From CAADGY01 sp900696665 (lineage in GTDB: Bacteria > Acidobacteriota > Terriglobia > Bryobacterales > Bryobacteraceae), in NCBI GenBank assembly GCA_035063885.1, contig JAPSFM010000100.1, forward strand, positions 1 to 19,627: a stretch of 19,627 nucleotides of DNA. The letters run 5' to 3'. The notes below the pieces were generated by a model. The model was not told the origin of the DNA. It searched no databases and worked only from the letters and a program-made list of their open reading frames with translations. The position numbers and the translations under genes are program-made. This document shows, piece by piece, positions 1 through 7,299 of the stretch (position 1 is its first letter; every line of letters starts with the position of its first letter).

Positions 1-13
1 ACTCTGGGGCGCC

Positions 14-44
14 CGGCCTCGCGCCGGCCGGGCGCGCGAGGCCG
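14..44. other. GC-rich perfect hairpin
   Basis: A 10-bp perfect inverted repeat: arm CGGCCTCGCG at 14-23 and its complement at 35-44, with an 11-base loop that is itself GC-rich and could form an alternative stem (GCCCGGC at 11-17 with GCCGGGC at 27-33). It lies beyond the 3' end of the glycoside hydrolase gene. There is no T-run on either side, so a classical intrinsic terminator is not supported; an RNA 3'-end structure or a dispersed repeat are possible. Positions 1-125 hold no gene that I can see. Confidence 0.45.
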
Positions 45-104
45 AAACCACCACCGCCGCACCGCCGAAAAGCCGGGGGAAGCACCTGGGCCGCTCAGAA
101 ATGC

Positions 105-125
105 CTATTTTGCGGCGGAAAATAG
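105..125. promoter_or_regulatory. Inverted repeat after hydrolase stop; possible fifth operator
   Basis: CTATTTT (105-111), spacer GCGGCGG, AAAATAG (119-125): a perfect 7-bp inverted repeat directly against the minus-strand stop codon (126-128). The inner 17 bp (107-123) fit the pattern ATTTY-N7-RAAAT and match the operator at 3490-3506 at 13 of 17 positions. It could be an mRNA 3' hairpin for the hydrolase, or an operator for a gene further left, outside the window. The sequence alone does not decide between these. Confidence 0.35.
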
Positions 126-3100
126 TTAGCGCATCTCGACCAGCCGGAAAGGCTCCATCAGCCCGTACGGCTCCTGGTCGTAGTCTTGTCCGGGCGGCAT
201 GCCGGAAGGCGCCTGGCGAAATAGCGCGGGCGTCACCTTTCCCGGGCTGATCGTGCCATGATGGGGACCGAGCAGATTCTTGCGCGAGCCGTAAACCAAT
301 ACCTCTACCAGGTTGTCGCCGTTCTTGAGAAGGCCGCCCGCGGCCGGCTGCGCCCACGATCCCTTATCGCCTAGCAGCAGTTCGTAAGGTTGCCAACCCA
401 CGACACCTGCTGACTCGCCGTTGACGCGCACTTCCGCCATTGTGCCGCTCCACTTACCCAGCACCAGCTTGTAACGGCTGGCACGAGCGAGAGAATAGCG
501 CCGGGCGTACGAGACCGAATCCGAGTAAAACGGCAAGGCCTGCTCCTTCCAGGGCCCCAGTGTCAATTTTGTGGGCGGAACCAGGCGGAAGCCCTTGGTC
601 TGGGCCACCGCGCCGAAGTCGCCGATGACATACACCGGCTCGAGTTCATTATGGACCGACATCGGCCGCGCGACGATCTTGAGCGCATTGCGGCCGGATT
701 TCACATGTGGTGCGATATCGTAAACGCCGAATCCTACATCCAGCCACCACTCACCCGGCTGGCTGCTTACGGGCTTGCCGTTCACAGAGACTTTCCACAA
801 TGCCGGGCGTTCGACCACCGCACGGATGTTCGAAGGCTGGAATCCGTCCGCGATGTCGAACCAGAATGTCGCCTCAAACCCGGAGGAGGGCTCGAACTTG
901 TTCCGGTCTAGGATCGCCGTCTTGTATTGCACGGCGGCATCCCAGGGATTGCCATCCGCAAACCCATACGCCTTGAATACCTTGTCCGCGGCATTGAAGA
1001 AATAGATGTCCTCTTCGGTTTTTCCATGCAGCGTCAGGTCGCAGTAATCGATTCGGATGGCGTTCGGCGCCAGCCGCTTGACCTCCAGCGGCGCGGAGGG
1101 CTCCACTGGGTGCGCGGCGGCGGGAGCGTCGGGCTTTGCCGCCGGTCCGGGAGCTTCGCCAGCCACCAGTAACAGGCTGCCTGCCGGTGGAAGTTCCACC
1201 GAAAACTCCAGCCGCCCCGCTTTACTCCTGGCGGGGAACGGCGTGATCCGCCCTGTGAAAGGGTCGAGTTTCGTCAATGACTTACCGCTGGTCTTGACAG
1301 TGGCGCGCGCTGGCGCATCCAGGCTCGAATTCACCAGGAACCACAACTCGCCGCCGCTGAGCTCGCGGCGTTGGTGGAACAGCTTCCCCTCGATGCCGGC
1401 GAAATCCGGATTTACCAGCTCCTGAGCGGATGGCTGGAACTTCAGCGTGCTTGCCCCGCCGTCGATGCGCAATTCTCCGGCTCCGAACGAGGCCAAGTGT
1501 CCGCCGTTCTGCCGGTACTGTCGGAGCAGTTGCGCCGTCGGACTGTCCAGGTTCTCCGTGCCGGGCGGCAACACCACCAGGTCATAGGTTCGCTTGCCGA
1601 CTGCAAACCTGGCGCCTTGCACCTTGCCGTGGTCCTTGATGATGTTCTCGCAGCCCAGGTCGAATTCCACCTGAGCCGCCTCCAGGCGGGTGATAAAAGC
1701 CTGAAAAGCTGTGCCGATCTCCATCATCTGCGGGTGCGGGCTGGAGCCGGCGTACATCCACGCGGAGGAAGTCGGCTCAAGCACCAATATGCGGTTGATC
1801 TGCTCGCCGGAAGACAGCGCTAGCGACAACCGCGCAAAGTACTCCGCCAGAACACGATAATGCCGCCACCATGGTGTATGGTAAGAGAACGACTGCGGAT
1901 AATCGTACTTGCGCGCGCCAAGGATGGTCTGAAAAGCCAGATGCTGGTTCATCATGTTCACGCCCAGGACGTACTCCCAGTCGCCCAACCGCTTCATGTC
2001 CTCGAACCGCAGTTCCCAGCCCGCTCCGCCGTAAGTCTCGCTGAGTCTTCTCCGGCGTCCCAGTTGGTTGGCCACGCTGGCCAGTTCTTTGACACTGCGC
2101 ACGTTGCCGAACTGAGCGTTAACGCCTTCGTTGAATTGGTTGAACAGCATGTCGATACCAGGCACCTGGTGCCACGCGTACATGGCCATATTGTCGGGAC
2201 CATGGATGGGATTGGGCCAGCCGTGCTCCCAATAGTGGCCTGTCCAAAGGATGCGTTTCTCTTGCGTGTATTCATACCACGGTTTTGACCAGCGTTCTAT
2301 GAACAACTCCAGCAGCAGGGCGTAGTAGTTGTGCCTGACCTTCCGCCAATCGCCGGTCTCTTCGAACAGAGAAGGCAGGTTAGTCTTCAGGTCGTAACCC
2401 CAGCGCTCCCGGAACCGCGCGAACAGGTCCGGCGTGTATTTGACGGCGCCGCGCCCGGGCGCGTAGATATTAGGTTCATCGGTGAAGATGCCGGGCACCG
2501 CTCCGCCGAGATCCGCTCCCAGGGTCTTTTCATAGCCCCGCATGGTGATCTCGATGAACTTTTGCGTAACCCCCGGGAGCAGGAGGTCCACGTAGGGGAA
2601 TCCGCCGTTCCATGCACGCACCGGATACCGGGTCAGCTCAAAGCAATAGAGACCGCTGCCGCCGGGTTGCGCTTTGCCGGTGACGTCCTCAAAGCCACCA
2701 GGTGTACGCCGGAGCAAGATCTTGCAGGGCCCCTTGGGCTGCAGAACCAACCCTTGGCCCTGGTTGTAGGATTCCGGCATTTGCGCAGGTACGTTGCCGC
2801 CCGCGAAACCGCTGGGGTAAGAGTTTTCGTCGTACAGCCAGGCCTGCATGCCGAGCTTTTTGGCCTTATCCACGGTGTAGCGCACCAACTGGAACCACCG
2901 GTCCGAAAGATAAGGCGTGATCAGGCCGGGCCGCGGGTGAATGAAAAAACCCTGGATGCCCTGGGTGGCGTAGTTCGCCAGGTGGCGGTCGATCTCCGCT
3001 TCAGTAAGCTCGCCATTCCAAACGAAGAAAGGCAGGGTGCTGAATTCGGCGGGCGGTTTGGGGAACAGTTCCTTCAACCGGGCGTAGGAATCGATCGTCA

Positions 3101-3179
3101 CGGAGGCCCCCGTCATGGCGGCCAGGGTTAAGAACAGACCTGCGACTCGCAGTAACATAAGTAGTTGCTCGTTTCTCAC
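126..3179 (-). CDS. Secreted GH106-like glycoside hydrolase (alpha-L-rhamnosidase-like)
   Basis: A 1017-residue exported enzyme, probably cutting alpha-L-rhamnosyl or similar linkages of plant or microbial polysaccharides in the periplasm or outside the cell. The N-terminus has a signal-peptide-like hydrophobic run (about residues 8-25). The catalytic part has the GH106-like start PFFVWNGELTEAEID (50-64), YDENSYPSG (116-124), IFTDEPN (231-237) and SETYGG (380-385); acidic residues in these motifs are candidate active-site groups. The C-terminal third looks like beta-sandwich domains, with VSVNGKPV- and VRVNGESAG-type strands usual in carbohydrate-binding modules. The GTG start at 3179 has no clear ribosome binding site. 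An ATG at 3158 gives a cleaner signal peptide and is a good alternative. It lies downstream of the sugar-sensing regulator on the same strand, and two candidate operators precede it. Family placement is by remembered motif resemblance; substrate is inferred. Confidence 0.8.
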   Translation of the reverse strand: MRNEQLLMLLRVAGLFLTLAAMTGASVTIDSYARLKELFPKPPAEFSTLPFFVWNGELTEAEIDRHLANYATQGIQGFFIHPRPGLITPYLSDRWFQLVRYTVDKAKKLGMQAWLYDENSYPSGFAGGNVPAQMPESYNQGQGLVLQPKGPCKILLRRTPGGFEDVTGKAQPGGSGLYCFELTRYPVRAWNGGFPYVDLLLPGVTQKFIEITMRGYEKTLGADLGGAVPGIFTDEPNIYAPGRGAVKYTPDLFARFRERWGYDLKTNLPSLFEETGDWRKVRHNYYALLLELFIERWSKPWYEYTQEKRILWTGHYWEHGWPNPIHGPDNMAMYAWHQVPGIDMLFNQFNEGVNAQFGNVRSVKELASVANQLGRRRRLSETYGGAGWELRFEDMKRLGDWEYVLGVNMMNQHLAFQTILGARKYDYPQSFSYHTPWWRHYRVLAEYFARLSLALSSGEQINRILVLEPTSSAWMYAGSSPHPQMMEIGTAFQAFITRLEAAQVEFDLGCENIIKDHGKVQGARFAVGKRTYDLVVLPPGTENLDSPTAQLLRQYRQNGGHLASFGAGELRIDGGASTLKFQPSAQELVNPDFAGIEGKLFHQRRELSGGELWFLVNSSLDAPARATVKTSGKSLTKLDPFTGRITPFPARSKAGRLEFSVELPPAGSLLLVAGEAPGPAAKPDAPAAAHPVEPSAPLEVKRLAPNAIRIDYCDLTLHGKTEEDIYFFNAADKVFKAYGFADGNPWDAAVQYKTAILDRNKFEPSSGFEATFWFDIADGFQPSNIRAVVERPALWKVSVNGKPVSSQPGEWWLDVGFGVYDIAPHVKSGRNALKIVARPMSVHNELEPVYVIGDFGAVAQTKGFRLVPPTKLTLGPWKEQALPFYSDSVSYARRYSLARASRYKLVLGKWSGTMAEVRVNGESAGVVGWQPYELLLGDKGSWAQPAAGGLLKNGDNLVEVLVYGSRKNLLGPHHGTISPGKVTPALFRQAPSGMPPGQDYDQEPYGLMEPFRLVEMR

Positions 3180-3386
3180 TTGGTGGAAAGCCGATCAATC
3201 GGCCGGCCGGTAAGCAGCCTGCTCGTTTTGCTCAGCCGCCTGTTTCGCACGTGATCCAGGTCTTCGGGCCGAAACACGGACCGGGCGATGGTATCATACG
3301 GCCAGCCCCGGTCCTCGAACCGCCTCCATAGCCGCAGTATGAAACCGGCGACGCGCGGCACGCAAGATGCTCGAAGGAAGATCTGC

Positions 3387-3407
3387 CGATTTCGTGAGAT
3401 GAAATCG
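3387..3407. promoter_or_regulatory. Candidate operator A (hydrolase promoter, inner site)
   Basis: CGATTTC-gtgagat-GAAATCG: a perfect 7-bp inverted repeat with a 7-bp spacer. The 17-bp core (3389-3405) belongs to the ATTTC-N7-GAAAT set shared with the sites near 3498, 4679 and 4780. Read on the minus strand it is ATTTCATCTCACGAAAT. Its centre (3397) is 101 bp from the next site. A binding site for the adjacent IclR/PBP hybrid regulator is the likeliest role. Confidence 0.6.
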
Positions 3408-3486
3408 AACGCCTGCCGCCAATTGGCTGAGTCTTAAATTACTTCTCCGAAAAGGATGCTCTTGGCCGGCGGCGCGTGAGCCAGCC

Positions 3487-3509
3487 GGAATTTTGCGAAG
3501 TGAAATTCC
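3487..3509. promoter_or_regulatory. Candidate operator B (hydrolase promoter, outer site)
   Basis: GGAATTT (3487-3493) and AAATTCC (3503-3509) form a perfect 7-bp inverted repeat around a 9-bp spacer. The core at 3490-3506, read on the minus strand, is ATTTCACTTCGCAAAAT, which shares 13 of 17 positions with the site upstream of the regulator gene. It lies 17 bp past the regulator stop codon, so it most likely serves the hydrolase. The GGAATTT half resembles the GGAAAT-type half-sites described for IclR-family proteins. Confidence 0.6.
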
Positions 3510-3525
3510 AAAAGGTACATGGGCT

Positions 3526-4701
3526 CTAGTGTGAGCGAAGCAGCAGTGCATCCAACTCGCCCGGAAGAACAATCGAATCGTTGGGATAGAGATGATCTAC
3601 ATTGTCCCGCGTCACGAGCTGGTGCCGGGCGAATACCGCGGGTGGGACAGGCTTCTTGCGCAGAATGTCAAGCGCCAGCGTGATGATCGCACCGCCGTAT
3701 CTTTCGGGAAAATAACCCACCGATCCGATCAGCCGTGAATCCTGGCGGCGTAACTCCATCCGGGCCTCGGCGGACGCGTTCTGTCCCACCACGGCACACC
3801 GGTCCGCCCGGCCGGTTTCCTCAAACGCCCGCAGCGCCCCGATCGCGCTGGGGTCGTTGATCGCGCCTACGAGAACATGTCTGGCGCTGCTCCGCCGCAG
3901 GTGGCGGCGTACCGATTCCAGACTGGTTCCAAACCGGCCATTTCCGTCGAGCCGCACAACACGGCGTTCGTCGAGGCCGGGCAGGATTTCCTGGATTCCA
4001 ACCAGCGTTCCCGTCAGCCGGGCCGCCGGGATCGGTCCGGACATGCGCAACTCCATCAGCAGCACCTCATCCACCTCGCCGTGCCACTGCTGCTTAGCGA
4101 ATCGCCCGAGGTGGCGCCCGCCGATCAGCCCGGCTTGATAGTTGTCTGCGCCGTAGTAGGTCGCGCCGGGATGCGGAACCTCCACCGCGATCAACGGTAT
4201 GTTGGCTTCCATTAACTTGGAGGAGATGACCGGCGCCGCGAAGTGTTCATCCGCCTGGAACTCGATCACCAGATCCACCCCTTCGCGAATGAACGTCTCG
4301 GCATTGCGTATGGCTATCTTGGCGCTGTAACGGTTATCAAGTACCAGCAGTTCCACGCCCTGCTCGCGCGCGGCACGGGAGAGACCATCAGCCACATCGC
4401 GGGAAAAGGCAAACTCGCCGGAGTGGGAGCCGAAACCCAGCCGACGGGCTCTGCTTCTGAGCGGGCGAATTCCCAAACGATACGCATGCTCCCCGGCGCG
4501 CTCGATCAAGCCACGCCGTTCGAGCGTGTGCAAAAGCCGGAAGGCGGTCGGCCGGCTAAGGCCCGCGCGGTCCGCAACTTCGCTCAAGCGGAGCAGTTCC
4601 GAGTCCGCCCGAAACGCCTGCAAAATATCGCAGGCGCGGTCAACCGCTTCTACCACATAACCCTTTCGCGATTTCATTCTGCAAAATTCTAGCCCCAGCA
4701 T
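3526..4701 (-). CDS. Hybrid transcription regulator: IclR-type winged helix plus sugar-binding (PBP) domain
   Basis: A 391-residue cytoplasmic DNA-binding regulator. Residues about 15-77 match the IclR-type winged helix (VEAVDRACDILQAF, then LSEVADRAGLSRPTAFRLLH with the recognition helix near 49-60, and a wing ending AYRLG). From about 97 on, the protein is not the IclR effector domain but a RbsB/LacI-type periplasmic-binding-protein fold: GVDLVIEFQAD, GADNYQAG, VGAINDPSAIGAL and VVGQNAS are typical sugar-cleft segments. It has no signal peptide, so it should sense a sugar inside the cell. The ATG at 4701 has GAAGG a few bases upstream; a second ATG at 4677 is possible and overlaps a candidate operator. 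The hydrolase follows on the same strand, with related operators before both genes, so it probably controls itself and the hydrolase. Repressor or activator cannot be told from the sequence. Confidence 0.85.
   Translation of the reverse strand: MLGLEFCRMKSRKGYVVEAVDRACDILQAFRADSELLRLSEVADRAGLSRPTAFRLLHTLERRGLIERAGEHAYRLGIRPLRSRARRLGFGSHSGEFAFSRDVADGLSRAAREQGVELLVLDNRYSAKIAIRNAETFIREGVDLVIEFQADEHFAAPVISSKLMEANIPLIAVEVPHPGATYYGADNYQAGLIGGRHLGRFAKQQWHGEVDEVLLMELRMSGPIPAARLTGTLVGIQEILPGLDERRVVRLDGNGRFGTSLESVRRHLRRSSARHVLVGAINDPSAIGALRAFEETGRADRCAVVGQNASAEARMELRRQDSRLIGSVGYFPERYGGAIITLALDILRKKPVPPAVFARHQLVTRDNVDHLYPNDSIVLPGELDALLLRSH
4671..4687. promoter_or_regulatory. Candidate operator D (regulator start region)
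   Basis: ATTTCATTCTGCAAAAT, an imperfect member of the ATTTC-N7-GAAAT set (one arm mismatch). It overlaps the first codons of the regulator, including the alternative ATG at 4675-4677. Its centre (4679) is 101 bp from that of site C, the same spacing as between A and B. Occupancy here could block transcript elongation or close a loop with site C. Confidence 0.5.
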
Positions 4702-4771
4702 GAGCCTTCGGTCAAGGGTGCCTTTCCTGGGGAAACAGTTGAAGAATCGGCGAATAGCTGGCAGCCATTAG

Positions 4772-4788
4772 ATTTCACTTTACGAAAT
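4772..4788. promoter_or_regulatory. Candidate operator C (upstream of regulator gene)
   Basis: ATTTCACTTTACGAAAT: perfect 5-bp arms ATTTC/GAAAT around a 7-bp spacer, about 70 bp upstream of the regulator start. It matches the minus-strand readings of sites A and B at 13 or more of 17 positions. Location and pairing with site D support autoregulation. I could not identify convincing promoter boxes for the regulator between C and the start. Confidence 0.6.
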
Positions 4789-4943
4789 TAGCCGAGTTCT
4801 ATTCATGCGCCTTGCCCGCGGCGCGTGCCCGCCTCATGCTTCGACTGTTAAGCCAGCCTATCTCAATTCCTAGCCAGTCGGAAGGAGCAACGTACCGACC
4901 GCACCTCTTTGAAGATATGGCGCCAGGCGGCCAAACCGGGCCC

Positions 4944-4972
4944 TTGAGCCCTTCCGGCGCCGGGTGTATACT
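4944..4972 (+). promoter_or_regulatory. Sigma70-like promoter before the broken TonB-receptor gene
   Basis: TTGAGC (4944-4949) and TATACT (4967-4972) are separated by 17 bp, close to the consensus. Transcription would begin near 4979, giving a leader of about 60 bases before the GTG at 5042. The rest of the stretch 4702-4943, apart from operator C, shows nothing I can identify. Confidence 0.6.
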
Positions 4973-5028
4973 CATGCGGTCCGCCGCAATCAGCGGAAAC
5001 CGTTTTCTTCGAGGAATCGAACGGGCTA

Positions 5029-5044
5029 GGGGAGGTATACTGTG
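5029..5044 (+). promoter_or_regulatory. Strong ribosome binding site with GTG start
   Basis: GGGGAGG at 5029-5035 sits 6 bases before a GTG at 5042. This decides the start of the broken gene and shows that translation initiation signals are still intact even though the reading frame is lost about 120 bases later. Confidence 0.65.
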
Positions 5045-5781
5045 CCGCCACGGACGAGTTTTTTCTTGAAGACCGCGCCCATCCCGCTTTTGCTGGGCTG
5101 GTTCGTAACTCTCGTGAACTCTCAACAGCCTACGGCCACCATCGTCGGAACCGTAACGGACGCATGGGCGTGGTCCAGAAGGGTCCGGTCCATCCCTTGT
5201 TCTTCGACCCGCGCTACCGCCCCGAGCACAGTCATGGCAGGCAGTTCAAGAGCGACCTGGGTTGGACGCCCCCTTGGGGGCCGGACCTGACCATACGGCA
5301 GTTCTCTGAAATGGAACGGCTCTGGGCGGCAGGTGTAGCGGACCTGTGGCAGGTAGTGGCCAACGCCACTCCGGAGTGCCGTCGTGAGGCGGTTCGCGAA
5401 CTCGGCGTGGCGAAGACCCTGCTGGCCCAGATTCGCAGTGTGATCCATATCGCCCGTTTCTACGCCCTCCGGGAACGGCTCACGGACGCACCGGACAAGA
5501 CGCTGGCCGCGTCACTCGTTAACGAAATGGCCGCCATCGCTGAGCAGGAACTGCGCAACGCCAGAGACGCACTGCCTGCCGTGTACGCCGATTCGCGCCT
5601 GGGGTACGCCAACAGCGGCAATAACGATCAGATCGGCGTCCCGCGCGCCGGCGTCTATTCGGCGGCCAGCATTGAAAAAAAGATCACGCAGCTCGTGCGG
5701 CTGCTCCAGGAAGAGATCCCGGCATGCCGGCGAACGCACGGGCTTGCCAATCCCAAAAAAAACACGGAGCCTATCCAATGA
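5042..5781 (+). pseudogene. Chimeric broken gene: TonB-receptor N-terminus joined to the tail of another protein
   Basis: From the GTG at 5042, the first 40 codons read like the start of an Oar-like TonB receptor: a hydrophobic signal segment (IPLLLGWFVTLVNS), then QQPTATIVGTVTDA, the first strand of a carboxypeptidase-regulatory domain. The intact receptor at 7595 has the same layout (AQNPVVSGRVTDSSGAVV). Near 5160-5170 the frame is lost. Adding one base after GACGCAT restores DASGVV, the expected motif, and leads into the frame that is open to 5781. That second frame, however, does not continue as a plug or barrel; it encodes a helical C-terminal piece of something else. So a deletion or recombination fused two genes, with a frameshift at or near the join. 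The alternative is two separate genes, with the second starting at ATG 5164. Promoter and ribosome site remain intact, so decay may be recent. Confidence 0.55.
5164..5781 (+). CDS. C-terminal fragment of an unrecognised, helix-rich protein
   Basis: 205 codons, open in frame 1 and possibly still translated from ATG 5164, although no ribosome site is evident there. I do not recognise the family with certainty. Visible landmarks are FFDPRYRPEHSHG, TPPWGPDLT, ECRREAVRELGVAK, DSRLGYANSGNND and VPRAGVYSAASIEKKI; the composition is helical and there is no signal peptide or membrane segment. It gives the impression of the last ~200 residues of a much larger secreted or carbohydrate-active protein, whose catalytic part is missing here. 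Its TGA (5779-5781) overlaps the ATG (5778-5780) of the ceramidase-like gene, as in a translationally coupled operon. That suggests the full-length ancestor was the operon partner of the ceramidase-like gene. Confidence 0.45.
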   Translation: MGVVQKGPVHPLFFDPRYRPEHSHGRQFKSDLGWTPPWGPDLTIRQFSEMERLWAAGVADLWQVVANATPECRREAVRELGVAKTLLAQIRSVIHIARFYALRERLTDAPDKTLAASLVNEMAAIAEQELRNARDALPAVYADSRLGYANSGNNDQIGVPRAGVYSAASIEKKITQLVRLLQEEIPACRRTHGLANPKKNTEPIQ

Positions 5782-7289
5782 ACCCCAAAAGGATGCAACT
5801 GAGCATGATGCTGCTAGCGTTGATCCCGGCACTGCCGCTTCAGGCGGCGGCTGCTGCTCAACTGTGGGCAGGCGTAGCTAAAGTGGATATCACCAATGAG
5901 GAGGCGCGCCCCGTTCACGACCGGCTCTACGCCAAGGCCCTGGTCCTCAGAAGCGGCACGACTACCGCGGCCATCATCACGATAGATGCAGTGGCCATCG
6001 CCGAAATCGGCACCATCCGCAACGATTACCTCGCTAAGGTCCGCGCGCGTATCCAGAAGGAACTACACATCGAGCCCTCCAACGTCCTGGTCAATGCCAG
6101 CCATTGTCACGGCAGCGTGCGGTCGGACGTGGATCAGCTCTCGTTCGAAGCCGTCCGACAGGCGGCGCGGAACATGGTCCCCGTGAATGTGGGGGCTGGC
6201 ACCGGCTATGAAGACCGCATCATGGAAAACCGCAGGATGAAGCTGAAGGACGGCAGAGAGGCCGACGTGCGCCGCGCATACTCGCTCCCGCCAGACTCCG
6301 AGGTGGTCTCGGTCGGCCCGGTCGATCCGCAGATCGGCATCCTCAGGCTGGATAGAAAAGACGGGCGTACCCTGGCCGTCATTTACAACTTCGCCTGCCA
6401 TCCCATCGAAGCGCTGCCCAACGGCGCCAACAGCGCGGATATAGTTGGGTTCGCCTCGAAAGCGATCGAAGACACCCTCGGCGATGGCGCCATGGCCTTC
6501 TTCTTGCAAGGGGCGGGCGGAGATGTGAATCCTATCTTCTATAAGGACGTAGACCACCCCCGGAATCCCGAGGCTTTGGGAGACATGCTAGGCCTGAGCA
6601 CCTTGCGGGGATTGCGGATGATACGGAGCAAGGACGACGGCCGCCTGACCGTTGTGAACCACACGCTGGAACTGCCCCGGGCCGACACGGCCAAGCGTAT
6701 TCGCGCCATGGAAGCGGAGCAGGCCACGCTGCTGCGTTCGCTGAAGCCGACCGACCTGAACCTGAAGACATTCATTCCGCTGCTGGTGAAATACAACATG
6801 TCAGCCGAGTTTCCCTCCTATTACTCGTACCTGTATCTGCACGAAAAGATGATGAATCGTGACAATCTGATCAGCCGCGACGCCGAAAACCGCAAGCACT
6901 TACAGGATTACATCAGTAACATCCACACCATGGAAAAACTGACACGGCTGCAAACAAATCTTGCCCTGCTGCGGAAGCACCAAGCCGATAACCTTGCGGC
7001 CGGAAAAAAGACGCTCACGGTCGAAATTGCAGGCGTGCGAATCGGTGATTTTGTGCTGGTCACATTTCCGGGCGAGCTCACGGTGGAGATCGGGCTGGGC
7101 ATCAAGAAGAGGTCCCCTCACAAGCTCACGTTCGTGGCCGGATACACCAACGGGTACATCTATTACACTCCCACCGCTGAACAGCTTAAGAACGTGGGTG
7201 GCGCGCAGGAAGATAGTGATTGCCTGGTTGCACCTGAATGGCAGGCGATCTTCGAGCGTAAGGTTGCGGAGATTCTGGAGACTCTGTGA
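5778..7289 (+). CDS. Secreted neutral/alkaline ceramidase-like hydrolase
   Basis: A 503-residue exported protein of the neutral, non-lysosomal ceramidase N-terminal domain family (amidases acting on ceramide or similar N-acyl lipids). Signal peptide: MNPKRMQLSMMLLALIPALP, with a likely Ala-rich cut site. Zn-site motifs are present: NASHCHGS (His109 and His111), NFACHPI (His208), TFPGELTVE (Glu433) and YTNGYIYYTPT (456-466). The loop LQGAGGDVNP has Asn251 where characterised ceramidases have the Ser nucleophile, so classical ceramidase chemistry is doubtful. The C-terminal Ig-like domain of longer homologues appears absent. ATG 5778 is chosen because GGAG lies 8 bases upstream and the signal peptide begins there; an in-frame ATG at 5724 would spoil it. 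The ATG overlaps the stop of the preceding frame. The substrate could be a lipid or a glycan; it is not determined by the sequence. Confidence 0.75.
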   Translation: MNPKRMQLSMMLLALIPALPLQAAAAAQLWAGVAKVDITNEEARPVHDRLYAKALVLRSGTTTAAIITIDAVAIAEIGTIRNDYLAKVRARIQKELHIEPSNVLVNASHCHGSVRSDVDQLSFEAVRQAARNMVPVNVGAGTGYEDRIMENRRMKLKDGREADVRRAYSLPPDSEVVSVGPVDPQIGILRLDRKDGRTLAVIYNFACHPIEALPNGANSADIVGFASKAIEDTLGDGAMAFFLQGAGGDVNPIFYKDVDHPRNPEALGDMLGLSTLRGLRMIRSKDDGRLTVVNHTLELPRADTAKRIRAMEAEQATLLRSLKPTDLNLKTFIPLLVKYNMSAEFPSYYSYLYLHEKMMNRDNLISRDAENRKHLQDYISNIHTMEKLTRLQTNLALLRKHQADNLAAGKKTLTVEIAGVRIGDFVLVTFPGELTVEIGLGIKKRSPHKLTFVAGYTNGYIYYTPTAEQLKNVGGAQEDSDCLVAPEWQAIFERKVAEILETL

Positions 7290-7299
7290 CGCTTCACGC

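Larger units (their letters stand above)
3180..3525 (-). promoter_or_regulatory. Upstream region of the hydrolase gene
   Basis: This 346-bp gap between the regulator stop and the hydrolase start contains no convincing gene; short open frames here show no family resemblance. It holds two palindromic candidate operators (3387-3407 and 3487-3509). Promoter boxes are weak: on the minus strand TTGCGT (3360-3365) and CATACT (3336-3341) are 18 bp apart, and TATGAT occurs at 3293-3298 without a good -35. If the first pair is used, the inner operator lies about 25 bp upstream of the -35 box. Confidence 0.4.

Noticed and set aside
2331..3131. 266-codon open frame on the plus strand
   Set aside because: Lies opposite the glycoside hydrolase, resembles no family, and is explained by high GC and codon bias of the real gene.
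4799..5125. 108-codon minus-strand frame before the broken receptor gene
   Set aside because: No family resemblance, and it covers a good plus-strand promoter and ribosome site.
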